Origin: Marinobacter orientalis
Lineage (GTDB): Bacteria > Pseudomonadota > Gammaproteobacteria > Pseudomonadales > Oleiphilaceae
Direction of reading: 5' to 3'
NCBI RefSeq assembly: GCF_004792665.1
Contig: NZ_SRZX01000005.1
Coordinates: 124,001-188,000 of the forward strand
Length of the DNA stretch: 64,000 nucleotides
In this document: positions 1-8,084 of the stretch, one piece after another
Numbering within the stretch: the first letter of the stretch is position 1
Layout: each line of letters opens with the position of its first letter
Notes under the pieces: generated by a model
Told to the model about the DNA's origin: nothing
Databases searched by the model: none
The model's input: only the letters and a program-made list of their open reading frames with translations
Position numbers and translations under genes: made by a program

Positions 1-41
1 CCAACTTAAAAAGTTCGCCATCATAGATGGTAAATTAAAAA

Positions 42-1286
42 TCATTTCCTGAATATAAGTATTCCATCTTTTTTCTCCTTATCGTCACCATGATAATCAG
101 CGCGGTGACGATAAGCATATTTTCCTAATCCATAGTGCGTAGTTCGATAGTTTTCTTCTTCGAGCTTATATCCAATTTTGGTGATTAACTGAATCGTTCT
201 TTGACAAACGGGAATGAGTTCTCCTTTGCGCGTACAATCTCCAATAACAACTGCTAGGTAGCTGCCTTTTGGTTGTGCTTGGTATGTTTCAGTGTAGCAT
301 TTTTTTAAATGTTCGAAGTAAGACTCTACGATATTTTCAGATGCAGGATGGGCCTTCATTTCCGACTTATATAGCTGGATTGTGTTGTTAGTGTAAAAGG
401 ATTCAAAAGGTTTTCCCCAATAATATTCTAGACTATAAACTGGCGCATAGTTAAAGCTGTTAAGGTAAGGCGGATGACTTATGACAAGATAGCAAAGATT
501 ATCACTGAATTGCTTGGGTAATTCTGTGTTGTCACCAAGAAAACATTTAGAAATATTATTTCGGCCTATCAATTTTTTATATTCATTATGGTTTTTGCAC
601 ATATCTTGGATTTTCTTAGAAAAAGCAGATATTACATTTCGTTGTCTCTTTTCTTTCTTTATATGTGGCCGGACCTCACCATCATGGGCTTTTGATACGC
701 GTCTGACGATGCCGATGTAACCGATAAGAAGAAAGTCTTTTACATCCCCGTCTGGCATTTTATAAAGATAATCTTGTATCGCTTTTAGATCTATTGATGC
801 CTCTTTTGTAAACCATTTTTCTGAAAAATTATCTGAGGGCGCTTCATAATTAGTGTGGTTTTTTTCGAACCAGGCTACTAGCTTGCCCAGTTCTATTTTA
901 ATTTCTTCTGTGTCATTTACTCGAGCTTTGACGTTCGATGCCAATACGGAGAGCCAGCTTATATCAATCCCGTAGGATTTTATTCCTCTGAGGTTGGCTT
1001 CAACTAAGGTTGTCCCAGAACCGCAGAAGTTATCTAAAACGTAATGGTTGCTAGTTGGTCTTGGAATTTGTTCTAGAATCTGACCGGCCACGACGGACGG
1101 GAATTTCCCATAATATCGATAGTCGCCGTGCACTAAGTAGGACAACTGAGGGATGGTGTAAGGTATATCCCAGATTTTCACAGAATGGGGCGATTTAGCG
1201 ATTTCTGTGACTAAGGGGAGATATTGCTGAAATATAGGACTGGAACTCCTTGATGTGGGAGCTTCAAAAAGATCTTGGTTATACAT
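42..1286 (-). CDS. DNA methyltransferase (N6-adenine or N4-cytosine type)
   Basis: This 414-aa protein has the S-adenosylmethionine-binding motif FCGSGTT at about residue 88 and a catalytic SHPPY motif at about residue 268. SHPPY is a variant of the D/N/S-PP-Y box of amino-methyltransferases. A YRYYGKFPS segment before the SAM motif is typical of modification methylases that begin with a short lead-in. It should methylate adenine N6 or cytosine N4 in a specific DNA site. No restriction endonuclease is visible downstream within the window's left 41 bases, so a partner could lie outside the window, or the enzyme may be solitary. The gene is much richer in A+T than the block to its right, which suggests separate acquisition. 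The family call is firm; the target sequence cannot be inferred. Confidence 0.85.
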   Translation of the reverse strand: MYNQDLFEAPTSRSSSPIFQQYLPLVTEIAKSPHSVKIWDIPYTIPQLSYLVHGDYRYYGKFPSVVAGQILEQIPRPTSNHYVLDNFCGSGTTLVEANLRGIKSYGIDISWLSVLASNVKARVNDTEEIKIELGKLVAWFEKNHTNYEAPSDNFSEKWFTKEASIDLKAIQDYLYKMPDGDVKDFLLIGYIGIVRRVSKAHDGEVRPHIKKEKRQRNVISAFSKKIQDMCKNHNEYKKLIGRNNISKCFLGDNTELPKQFSDNLCYLVISHPPYLNSFNYAPVYSLEYYWGKPFESFYTNNTIQLYKSEMKAHPASENIVESYFEHLKKCYTETYQAQPKGSYLAVVIGDCTRKGELIPVCQRTIQLITKIGYKLEEENYRTTHYGLGKYAYRHRADYHGDDKEKKDGILIFRK

Positions 1287-1453
1287 TAGGTGATCTCGCA
1301 GCTTCAGAAATGGTACGTAAAGTAATCATAATCTCATGAATCGAAATGTCAAGGCCTATTTATCTAGCAATCAGCCGATCAGACTGAGTGGACCAGCAAA
1401 ATGGAGAATCAGTTATTCGTTCTGTCGAATAGTCGTTTTTCTGCGATTGCTAT

Positions 1454-2422
1454 TTAAGGCGGGAATCTATGCGGTTCAAGTAGCTCTAGTTCGCTACCAT
1501 CCCTTCTCTCCAACCACCGTCGAAGTTGCGGACTATTTTCGATATCGGTCGTCACAATAAACCAGTCAGGCTTCTCCTCATCTCGCCTAATCTTCTGATC
1601 CCGGCCAATAGGGCGATTAAACAGCGCCTCTGCTAGTGGCCGCTTAACCCGCAGGACCAACCGCAAAGAGCCTTCCATACCCAGGGCAAATTGCTGGGCC
1701 AGGTCGGGTTCCAGAGAAGTGTCGTTCAGGCCAAGGCTGGACTTGGCGGTTAGAATTCGATGTAGGGGTACCAGCTGGATGCTGCCATCCATGGTTTCGG
1801 CATTGGGATTTTCAGCCAGGAGGTAGAGGATTTCTTCCTGTAGGAGCATTCGCAGGGGTAGTAGTCCGTTCAGCTTGGTTTCCCCGTCCAGGGTTTTGGT
1901 AATCAAGTCCAGCTTGTCAGAATCCCGTAGCGCATCCTCCACCGCACTTTGAACTTGCTCATCAATCGGCTGTGATTCAGGGCGCATGGGGTCTGGCAGG
2001 TATTGGATCAGCTGCATCCATTGCTGAGCATCACGGTTCTGTTCTGCTGTTGCGGATGCTTGTTCCCACAGCGAATCCAGTCGCTTGAATACGCCCCGTG
2101 GCAGTCGGTTGTAGGCCTGCTGCTTGAGCAGGGTAAGAGCCAGCGCCGCATCGTTGTTATTGATGAGCGTTTCGGGCAGAAGGCCTTTCAGGCTGGTCAG
2201 GTGCCAATAGCTGGTTCGGCCGTTCAGGCCCTGTTGTTCTCTGCGGTGTATTGCCTGTGGGAATGTTTCAGCCAGGCTGGCAAGATCCCTTTCCACGCTG
2301 CGCTTGCTGGTGGAGTAGCCGTGTTCCTGGAGAAGCTCATAAATCTCTGTGGTGGACTTTCCCAGGCCAGGACGCGGCAGTATCTTGAGTATGTCTATTT
2401 GCCGTTTGAGCTGGTTCGACAT
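1454..2422 (-). CDS. WYL-domain transcriptional regulator
   Basis: This 322-aa protein has an N-terminal winged helix-turn-helix (about residues 5-60, with the STSKRSVERDLASL recognition-helix pattern) and a C-terminal WYL/WCX ligand-sensing part ending near LEPHRFPP. Proteins of this build repress or activate stress and defence operons in response to nucleic-acid or nucleotide ligands. It lies 22 bp downstream of the ADP-ribosylglycohydrolase on the same strand, so the two are probably co-transcribed from the divergent promoter at about 3.4 kb. That promoter contains the 17-nt repeated site GCGTCA-N5-TGTCGC. This regulator is the only DNA-binding protein in the block, so it is my candidate for the factor that binds the site. 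That assignment is inference. Confidence 0.85.
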   Translation of the reverse strand: MSNQLKRQIDILKILPRPGLGKSTTEIYELLQEHGYSTSKRSVERDLASLAETFPQAIHRREQQGLNGRTSYWHLTSLKGLLPETLINNNDAALALTLLKQQAYNRLPRGVFKRLDSLWEQASATAEQNRDAQQWMQLIQYLPDPMRPESQPIDEQVQSAVEDALRDSDKLDLITKTLDGETKLNGLLPLRMLLQEEILYLLAENPNAETMDGSIQLVPLHRILTAKSSLGLNDTSLEPDLAQQFALGMEGSLRLVLRVKRPLAEALFNRPIGRDQKIRRDEEKPDWFIVTTDIENSPQLRRWLERRDGSELELLEPHRFPP

Positions 2423-2444
2423 GTCGGTGGTTGCTTCCCTTGGC

Positions 2445-3350
2445 TCAGGCTGCCTTTGGCGCCATTTGAATCAGCTGTGTGGCAAGTTCTTCGATGCGTT
2501 TTTTGTCTGCTAGAACTTCAAGCCAGGCTGCGGGTATATCGTTCTTGCCATAGTGGCAACCGGCGAGTTGGCCGGTGATAGCTGAAACGGTGTCGCAATC
2601 GTCTCCAAGGTTTGCGGCGGTTAACAGTGCGGCTTCCAGTGAATCCGTTGTGCCGAAACACCAAAGGGCAGCTTCCAGGGTATCTACCACGTAGCTTTTC
2701 GCTTTGATCAGCGCGTCGGATTTTTCCAGATAGTCCCCTTGGGCAAGCGCAGCAATCTTTTTGCTTTTCCAGGTTTCGCTTTTGCCGGCAGCTAGGGCCG
2801 TGGCTTTCGGCTCACCCAGGAGTAACTGGTGAATGACCAGTGCCAATAGTTCGCTGGCTTCCAGGCATTCTTCTGCGCCGTGAGTTGTTCTGGTCGATTC
2901 CCGTGCCCACAGGCGGGTTAATTCCAGATCAGGGTGCGCGGCCAGCAGAGCGGGGAGCAATCTCATCAGGCCGCCGTTGCCGGCAGCCAGTGGATGGGTG
3001 GATCCAGCGAAGGGTTCATCGGTGTATTTGAATTTTTTAAGGGCCGCACCAAGTGTGTTGCCGGGCGCCAGCGCCAGTTCACTGGGCCAGCCTTCCTGGC
3101 GGTCGTAAAAGCCCTCGTAGCGGCGCATCTGATCAGCCGGATCAAAGCCGTTCTTCGCAACCAGGCTCTCTCCCAGACAGAGCGCCAGACCCGTGTCGTC
3201 TGACCATTGGCCCACTGGCAGGTATCTGCGGGTGCTGTGCATGTCTTTGATATCGGCGCTGCCTCGGGGGCTGAATTCAACTCCGTTGGCAAGTGCGTCT
3301 CCGCAGGCAAGTGCCAGCAGTCCGCCGGTGGCGCGATCATTCAGGTTCAT
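2445..3350 (-). CDS. ADP-ribosylglycohydrolase family protein (copy 1)
   Basis: This 301-aa protein of the DraG/ARH family carries the family's metal-site signatures in order: LACGDALANGVEF near the N-terminus, WSDDTGLALCLGESL at about residue 48, GNGGLMRLLP at about residue 124, a TTHGAEECLEASE segment, and NLGDDCDTVSAITGQLAG near residue 248. Family members use two Mg ions to cleave ADP-ribose from arginine or other acceptors, or to hydrolyse related ADP-ribose compounds. It starts the leftward operon shared with the WYL regulator and diverges from the AAA+ ATPase gene. A second, diverged copy lies at 12707-13606 on the other strand behind the same operator motif. No ADP-ribosyltransferase toxin was recognised nearby, so the substrate is unknown. 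Confidence 0.9.
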   Translation of the reverse strand: MNLNDRATGGLLALACGDALANGVEFSPRGSADIKDMHSTRRYLPVGQWSDDTGLALCLGESLVAKNGFDPADQMRRYEGFYDRQEGWPSELALAPGNTLGAALKKFKYTDEPFAGSTHPLAAGNGGLMRLLPALLAAHPDLELTRLWARESTRTTHGAEECLEASELLALVIHQLLLGEPKATALAAGKSETWKSKKIAALAQGDYLEKSDALIKAKSYVVDTLEAALWCFGTTDSLEAALLTAANLGDDCDTVSAITGQLAGCHYGKNDIPAAWLEVLADKKRIEELATQLIQMAPKAA

Positions 3351-3437
3351 TGTGTTTCCAGTGTTTTGATGCGGTTAGGTACCTGTGGCAGTCAGTTTAC
3401 GGGGGATAGGCAAGCTCGGCCAGTATCAGGGCTGGTT

Positions 3438-3454
3438 GCGTCAGAGACTGTCGC
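3438..3454 (+). promoter_or_regulatory. Repeated operator site GCGTCA-N5-TGTCGC (site 1)
   Basis: The 17-nt sequence with half-sites GCGTCA and TGTCGC lies 42 bp upstream of the AAA+ ATPase start and 88 bp upstream of the divergent ADP-ribosylglycohydrolase start. All 12 defined bases recur at 9944-9960 and 12650-12666. The half-sites form an imperfect dyad (GCGWCA). A partial second copy (GCGTCGGTTCTT) follows directly at 3453. It is probably bound by the WYL regulator, by inference. Confidence 0.75.
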
Positions 3455-3495
3455 GTCGGTTCTTTAGACTGTTCCTCTACGTTGGAGGAATGTGA

Positions 3496-5715
3496 ATGAA
3501 GTGGACCGACCTGATTGACCAGCATGTTGAGGCCCCTGCAGAGGGCAACTCGAACCCCGATGCAAAAATGCTGCTTCAACTGTATATGTGTCGTTTGATG
3601 ACGGCGCCGGATGCAAATTTGTTGTTCTGTCAAAAGGATGCCATTTACCAGGCCAATTTACTTGAGTTGGAGGAGGTTCGTGGTGTTGATGTCCCTGAAG
3701 GCCCGATCACTGACGAGGTTTTAAAGACTCTGAACTTCCAACCCCGTCACCTCGGCAGCAATGAAGGTTATCAGGATCAATCTGCTGTTTATCCTTACCC
3801 GACCCTTGAGGCTTTCAAGCGTTCATTGAAAAACCGGCAAGTTGAACTTGAGCAGCAGCTCAGGACTGCTCCACAGCCCCCGGTCCTGGGTTTCAACGCC
3901 CTTCTGGAAACCCTGACAACCCGGCTTACCCTGACACAGGTAGAAACAAAGATTTTGACGTTGGCGATTCTTGGTATCCAGTTTCATTGGGTCCGGAATC
4001 TACTGATAGATATAAACACCTTAGACACCCAGCACTCACTCCGGGTGCTTGAGTATTGTCTGCGCGAGCCCGTATCAGCCATTCTCGAAGCGGTAGATAA
4101 AGATAAGCCCCTGATCCTCTCAGGTTTGCTGAAAGCGTGGAAAAGTGGCCATCGGGAGAATGTAGATGAGTTTCTTTGCCCCGGAGCTGTGTTGCGCAAG
4201 GTGACTGAATCTTTGGCACACGAATCTGGTGAGCATGAGGATGCCATCGAGCTTATTTTGCAGACCATCTGCCCGTTTGCGCCTCCCCCTTCTTTTCCCT
4301 TGTCGGCATTTTCAGGCGTCGGTGACTTGCAGTTGGTGATCGACTACTTGCGGCAGGTTCTGGAGCAGGGTAGCCCGGGCGCGAATGTGCTGTTGTATGG
4401 GCCTCCGGGGACGGGTAAAACAGAGCTTGCCCGAGCGTTGGCTTGCCACCTGGGTTCCTCGTTATATGAGGTGCCCACGGTTGCTGAGCATCAGGCGACG
4501 CTGACCGGCTCGGAGCGCCTGGATTCGGTCTATGTTGCGCAGTCATTCCTCAAAGATCGCTCGCGCGTGGTGCTGTTATTTGATGAGATGGAGGATGCCT
4601 TCCGCGATCCCCAGGATTTGGCTAAGGGCTGGCTCAATAAGTTGCTTGAGCAGAATCGCGTACCAACGATCTGGATCAGTAATCGTGTGGATCACATTGA
4701 TCCGGCGTTTCTGCGCCGTTTTACTCTGGTTCTGCCCATTAAAGACAACGGTTCCACCCGTATGAGCAGTGTTGTCGACACGCTCAAACCCTTACCGGTG
4801 AGCAATGGCTGGTCGGCAGCGCTGGCCGGCAAGCCCTGGATGACGCCGGCCCTGGCCAGCAATCTGCGCGAAGTAGGGGCGCTGTTACCCGCGAACCAGC
4901 CCCAGCGTAACCAGCAACGTTTGCAGTCGGTGTTGGAAGACCGTCTTACGCTTGCCCGCGGTGAACCGTTGAATGTGGCCATTGAGGCGCAATCCCGGGA
5001 ATCATCCGGCCTGGTGTTTTCTGCCGAGTGGCTGAATACCAAGCCTGTTTTGCGTAATGTGGAGCGTATGCTCCGCCGTGGCCAACCCGTTCGTTTGTGC
5101 CTCTACGGGCCACCAGGCGCTGGTAAAACCGTCTATGCCAGTGAGCTCGCCAGCCGCATGGGCCGACCGTTCAAGCTGGTCAGCGGAAGTGACCTGCAAT
5201 CCTGCTATATCGGTGAAACAGAAAAGAACATTGCCGGCATTTTTACTGAGGCAGAGCGCAGTGGTGCCGTGTTGCTTCTGGACGAGGCTGACACCTTTCT
5301 GTTTGACCGCGAAACCGCCCACCGCTCCTGGGAAGTCAGCATGACCAATGAGTTCATGGTTCGCATGGAGCGCTTCAAAGGCGTGTTTCTGGCCACCACC
5401 AACCGAATGGATAGCCTGGATTCGGCGGTCATGCGCCGCTTTCAGCTGAAAGTGCGTTTCGGATACCTGGAGCCAGTTCAGTTGAAGGGTCTGCTTACGA
5501 CCTGTGTGGTTGATGCGGATCGTGTAGCGAAGTTGCCGGCATCGGCACTGGCCCACTTTACAGCGGTGACACCGGGCTTGGTGCAAGCTGCGTTAAGCCA
5601 GCTTCAGTTGCTGGGATTGCGGCCTAAGCTGGATCGTTTGCTGAAGGCTCTTGAGGAGGAGCAGCTGTTGCAGTTGGGAGAGCTCGGCAAGCGGGAAATC
5701 GGGTTCCACGCCTAG
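3496..5715 (+). CDS. Tandem AAA+ ATPase (two AAA domains)
   Basis: This 739-aa cytoplasmic protein has two AAA+ modules. The first has Walker A GPPGTGKTE at about residue 304 and Walker B LLFDEMEDAF at about 360. The second has Walker A GPPGAGKTV at about 538 and Walker B LLLDEADTF at about 594. The N-terminal 250 residues match nothing I recognise. The domain order resembles CDC48/SpoVK-like unfoldases, which thread protein substrates. A strong ribosome-binding site (GGAGGAA) precedes the ATG. The gene converges on the metallopeptidase/VWA gene, overlapping it by 4 bp. Its promoter carries operator site 1, which links it to the rest of the block. It is probably the unfoldase component of that system; the substrate is unknown. 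Confidence 0.88.
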   Translation: MKWTDLIDQHVEAPAEGNSNPDAKMLLQLYMCRLMTAPDANLLFCQKDAIYQANLLELEEVRGVDVPEGPITDEVLKTLNFQPRHLGSNEGYQDQSAVYPYPTLEAFKRSLKNRQVELEQQLRTAPQPPVLGFNALLETLTTRLTLTQVETKILTLAILGIQFHWVRNLLIDINTLDTQHSLRVLEYCLREPVSAILEAVDKDKPLILSGLLKAWKSGHRENVDEFLCPGAVLRKVTESLAHESGEHEDAIELILQTICPFAPPPSFPLSAFSGVGDLQLVIDYLRQVLEQGSPGANVLLYGPPGTGKTELARALACHLGSSLYEVPTVAEHQATLTGSERLDSVYVAQSFLKDRSRVVLLFDEMEDAFRDPQDLAKGWLNKLLEQNRVPTIWISNRVDHIDPAFLRRFTLVLPIKDNGSTRMSSVVDTLKPLPVSNGWSAALAGKPWMTPALASNLREVGALLPANQPQRNQQRLQSVLEDRLTLARGEPLNVAIEAQSRESSGLVFSAEWLNTKPVLRNVERMLRRGQPVRLCLYGPPGAGKTVYASELASRMGRPFKLVSGSDLQSCYIGETEKNIAGIFTEAERSGAVLLLDEADTFLFDRETAHRSWEVSMTNEFMVRMERFKGVFLATTNRMDSLDSAVMRRFQLKVRFGYLEPVQLKGLLTTCVVDADRVAKLPASALAHFTAVTPGLVQAALSQLQLLGLRPKLDRLLKALEEEQLLQLGELGKREIGFHA

Positions 5716-6947
5716 ATGGCGTGGTCGGTCAGATTGAGAGCATCGCCCCAGCTTACGGGGCGTTTTCCGTCCTTGGCCAATGCCCATAATACGGGATAGG
5801 TTGGGGGATATTCAGGTGCGTCAGCGTAGCCATCGGTCAAGACGATCAGCGCCTGGGGCGGCTGTTCTTCACAGGCTGCAAGCATCGGTCGAAAATCGGT
5901 TCCCCCGCCTCCTTTCAACTCCATTTTGTCCAGTCGATACAGATCCTGTTCTGTCAGTTGCTGGTCGCTTTGTATCCGTGTGTCAAAGACCATAAACCGA
6001 AGATTGACCCGATTGAACGCGGCCAGCATGCCTTTAAGTTCGGCCAGAAAGTCCGGGATATCGCCCAGGCAGCTGCCGGAGTTGTCCAGGGCTACCGTGA
6101 GTTCCAGAATGCTCCCCCGGCGGCTGGGTAGGTAAAGGCCCCGGTGTATGTGCCGGCGAGAGGGCGGGAGCCATTGACGGTCACCGCCCTGCTGTTTTTG
6201 CAGGAAGCGCGCAAGCAGTTGCTGCCAGGGCACCTGGGGTTCGCGGATCTCATCAATGATGCGCCGCAGGTGGCCAGGTAAGTTGCCGGGCATACGCTCA
6301 CGCTGTTGAGCCACGGCAATCAATCTCTGGCGCCAGGCTTCGCTCAGGGCTTGTTCGTCTTGAGTGGTTGCTGCGGTTTCCGGGTTGAAGTCCGGATCGA
6401 TGACCATGTCTTCGGTTGGGTCGTTTAACGCTGATTCCAGGTCGTGGCTATCGAGTACCGATTGGCCCTTTCTCGACTGTTCGATTCCGTCGCTGAGTCT
6501 TGCGTAGGTTTCTTCCGCAGAGAGTTCCTGAAAACGCCGATCCCACAGGGCGTCAGCAGGGCAATGGCCAAGCTCGGCGCTGAGCAAATGGTTCACTTCG
6601 TAATCACAGGCCTGGTTCCAGAGATGGGAATCCCGACCAAGCTGCCGACGGAAATGGCCGAGGGCACAATGCCAGACTTCATGGGCAAGGATGAAGCGTC
6701 GGTCTGCTTCACTGCGTTGTGCCATAAAGCGGGCATTGAAGAAGATATTTCTGCCATCGGTGCCTGCTGTAGGAAGACGATTGTCGACAACGGGAATCAG
6801 GTTCAGCTGCATGGCCAACATGGCAGTAAAGGGCTGAGCCGTCATCATCAGTGCGCGGTCCTGCTCGCAGGTTTTGCGTATGGTTTTTTTGAGCGCCTGG
6901 TCTTCGTCCGATGGCTGCAGAGGCGCTTTATGTCTGAGCGCGCTCAT
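5712..6947 (-). CDS. Putative metallopeptidase with VWA-like domain (DUF2201 type)
   Basis: This 411-aa protein has a zinc-binding HEVWHCALGH motif (HExxH at residues 89-93) in its N-terminal half. Its C-terminal von Willebrand A-like domain carries a metal-ion-dependent adhesion site (ALDNSGS at about residue 288) and an IVLTDGYAD strand near 370. This arrangement matches the DUF2201_N plus DUF2201 family, which is usually encoded next to a MoxR ATPase, as here. Its start codon overlaps the stop of the MoxR gene (ATGA), so the two are translationally coupled. MoxR-VWA pairs act as chaperone-like or conflict-system switches in several lineages. The intact HExxH suggests a real protease, but the protein it cuts is unknown. 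Confidence 0.88.
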   Translation of the reverse strand: MSALRHKAPLQPSDEDQALKKTIRKTCEQDRALMMTAQPFTAMLAMQLNLIPVVDNRLPTAGTDGRNIFFNARFMAQRSEADRRFILAHEVWHCALGHFRRQLGRDSHLWNQACDYEVNHLLSAELGHCPADALWDRRFQELSAEETYARLSDGIEQSRKGQSVLDSHDLESALNDPTEDMVIDPDFNPETAATTQDEQALSEAWRQRLIAVAQQRERMPGNLPGHLRRIIDEIREPQVPWQQLLARFLQKQQGGDRQWLPPSRRHIHRGLYLPSRRGSILELTVALDNSGSCLGDIPDFLAELKGMLAAFNRVNLRFMVFDTRIQSDQQLTEQDLYRLDKMELKGGGGTDFRPMLAACEEQPPQALIVLTDGYADAPEYPPTYPVLWALAKDGKRPVSWGDALNLTDHAI

Positions 6948-8083
6948 GCCACTTTCTCCATATGCTGGTTGAAGACTTTGCCGTGGCTTTTGCTCCAGGC
7001 TTCAAAAGCCGGGTGGCAGAACACGTCCATGGCTTTTTGTTCCTGCAACGAATCTCCCTGTGCCGCGGTGGCATCCAGCAGAGCCAGGGTGGCGAAATCA
7101 GAGGTCAGCTCCTGGCTGATCTTGAAGAAGCGGTCCAGGCGCTGTTGTTGGCGATTTTCCGGGCCCTTCCAGAGGTGGTGGGCCAGGCTGCTGCAAAAGG
7201 CAAAACGCTGATCCGCGCGCTCCGGAATGCTGATGGGGCACTCTCCACGCAACATGGCAGGTACGTCCGGTAGTTCTTTGCTCCAGCGGCGGAATGCCAA
7301 AAACTCGGTGGCAGCGGCGGCGCCTACCAGGCCCTGAATCATCAGGCACAGGGTATCTTCATCCAGGCCTTCGCCAGCGTGCTCCAGAGTGCTGGAAACC
7401 CGGGTCCAGCTGCGGGGGCTGGGCCAGCCCTGTTCAACCTTGCCGTTCATGTTAAAGAAACACTCGGGCCGAAAGCGGACAAAACCGATGACGTCCGGAT
7501 GCAACTGGTTTGCCGCGGCCCACTGGCACCAGCTGTCCAGATCCGCCTCAACATCCAGGTGGCAAAAACGGTTGGCCAGCGCGCTGGAAAAGGTCTGTGC
7601 GACGGCGCGGTCTTCGGCTCGGTTGCCAGCGGCTACAACCAGCCAACCATCGGGCAGGTTGTAGAGATTGCCCAGGCGACGATCGAGGATCAGTTCGTAG
7701 GCCGCTACCTGGAGGGAACGGTCCGCAGCGGTGATTTCATCGAAAAGGATGATGCCGCGGCTATCCGGATCCCGAGGCCACTCGCCGGAGATCAGCCAGT
7801 CCACGGACTCTTCCTTTGGCACCGGCAGGCCGCGCAGGTCGACCGGTTCGCGCTGGGACAGGCGAATGTCGATAAAATCGACGCCGGCTTTCTCGCATAC
7901 ATCCCGAACGATGGCGCTTTTACCCACACCGGGTGGGCCCCAGAGCATAATTGGGGGTAGCTGATGAGCCAGTTCCGGCTGCTCTCCCAGCAAACCGATT
8001 TGGTGCCGGAGAATGCCGTGAATCTGGCCAGGAGTGGCGTAGCGTTTATTGCGGCTCTGGATAGTCGGGTTCTGTTCGGTCAT
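6944..8083 (-). CDS. MoxR-family AAA+ ATPase
   Basis: This 379-aa protein has Walker A GPPGVGKSA at about residue 48, Walker B GIILFDEITAAD at about 110, and a sensor-like VVAAGNRAEDR segment, as in MoxR/RavA-type ATPases. The ATG at 8083 is chosen because AAGGAGAA lies just upstream and the gene then abuts the preceding gene by a single base. Longer in-frame starts would run far into that gene. It sits between the LRR-like protein and the metallopeptidase/VWA gene with no intergenic space, so the three form one operon. MoxR proteins remodel partner VWA proteins, so the downstream VWA protein is the expected partner. Confidence 0.9.
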   Translation of the reverse strand: MTEQNPTIQSRNKRYATPGQIHGILRHQIGLLGEQPELAHQLPPIMLWGPPGVGKSAIVRDVCEKAGVDFIDIRLSQREPVDLRGLPVPKEESVDWLISGEWPRDPDSRGIILFDEITAADRSLQVAAYELILDRRLGNLYNLPDGWLVVAAGNRAEDRAVAQTFSSALANRFCHLDVEADLDSWCQWAAANQLHPDVIGFVRFRPECFFNMNGKVEQGWPSPRSWTRVSSTLEHAGEGLDEDTLCLMIQGLVGAAAATEFLAFRRWSKELPDVPAMLRGECPISIPERADQRFAFCSSLAHHLWKGPENRQQQRLDRFFKISQELTSDFATLALLDATAAQGDSLQEQKAMDVFCHPAFEAWSKSHGKVFNQHMEKVA

Positions 8084-8084
8084 A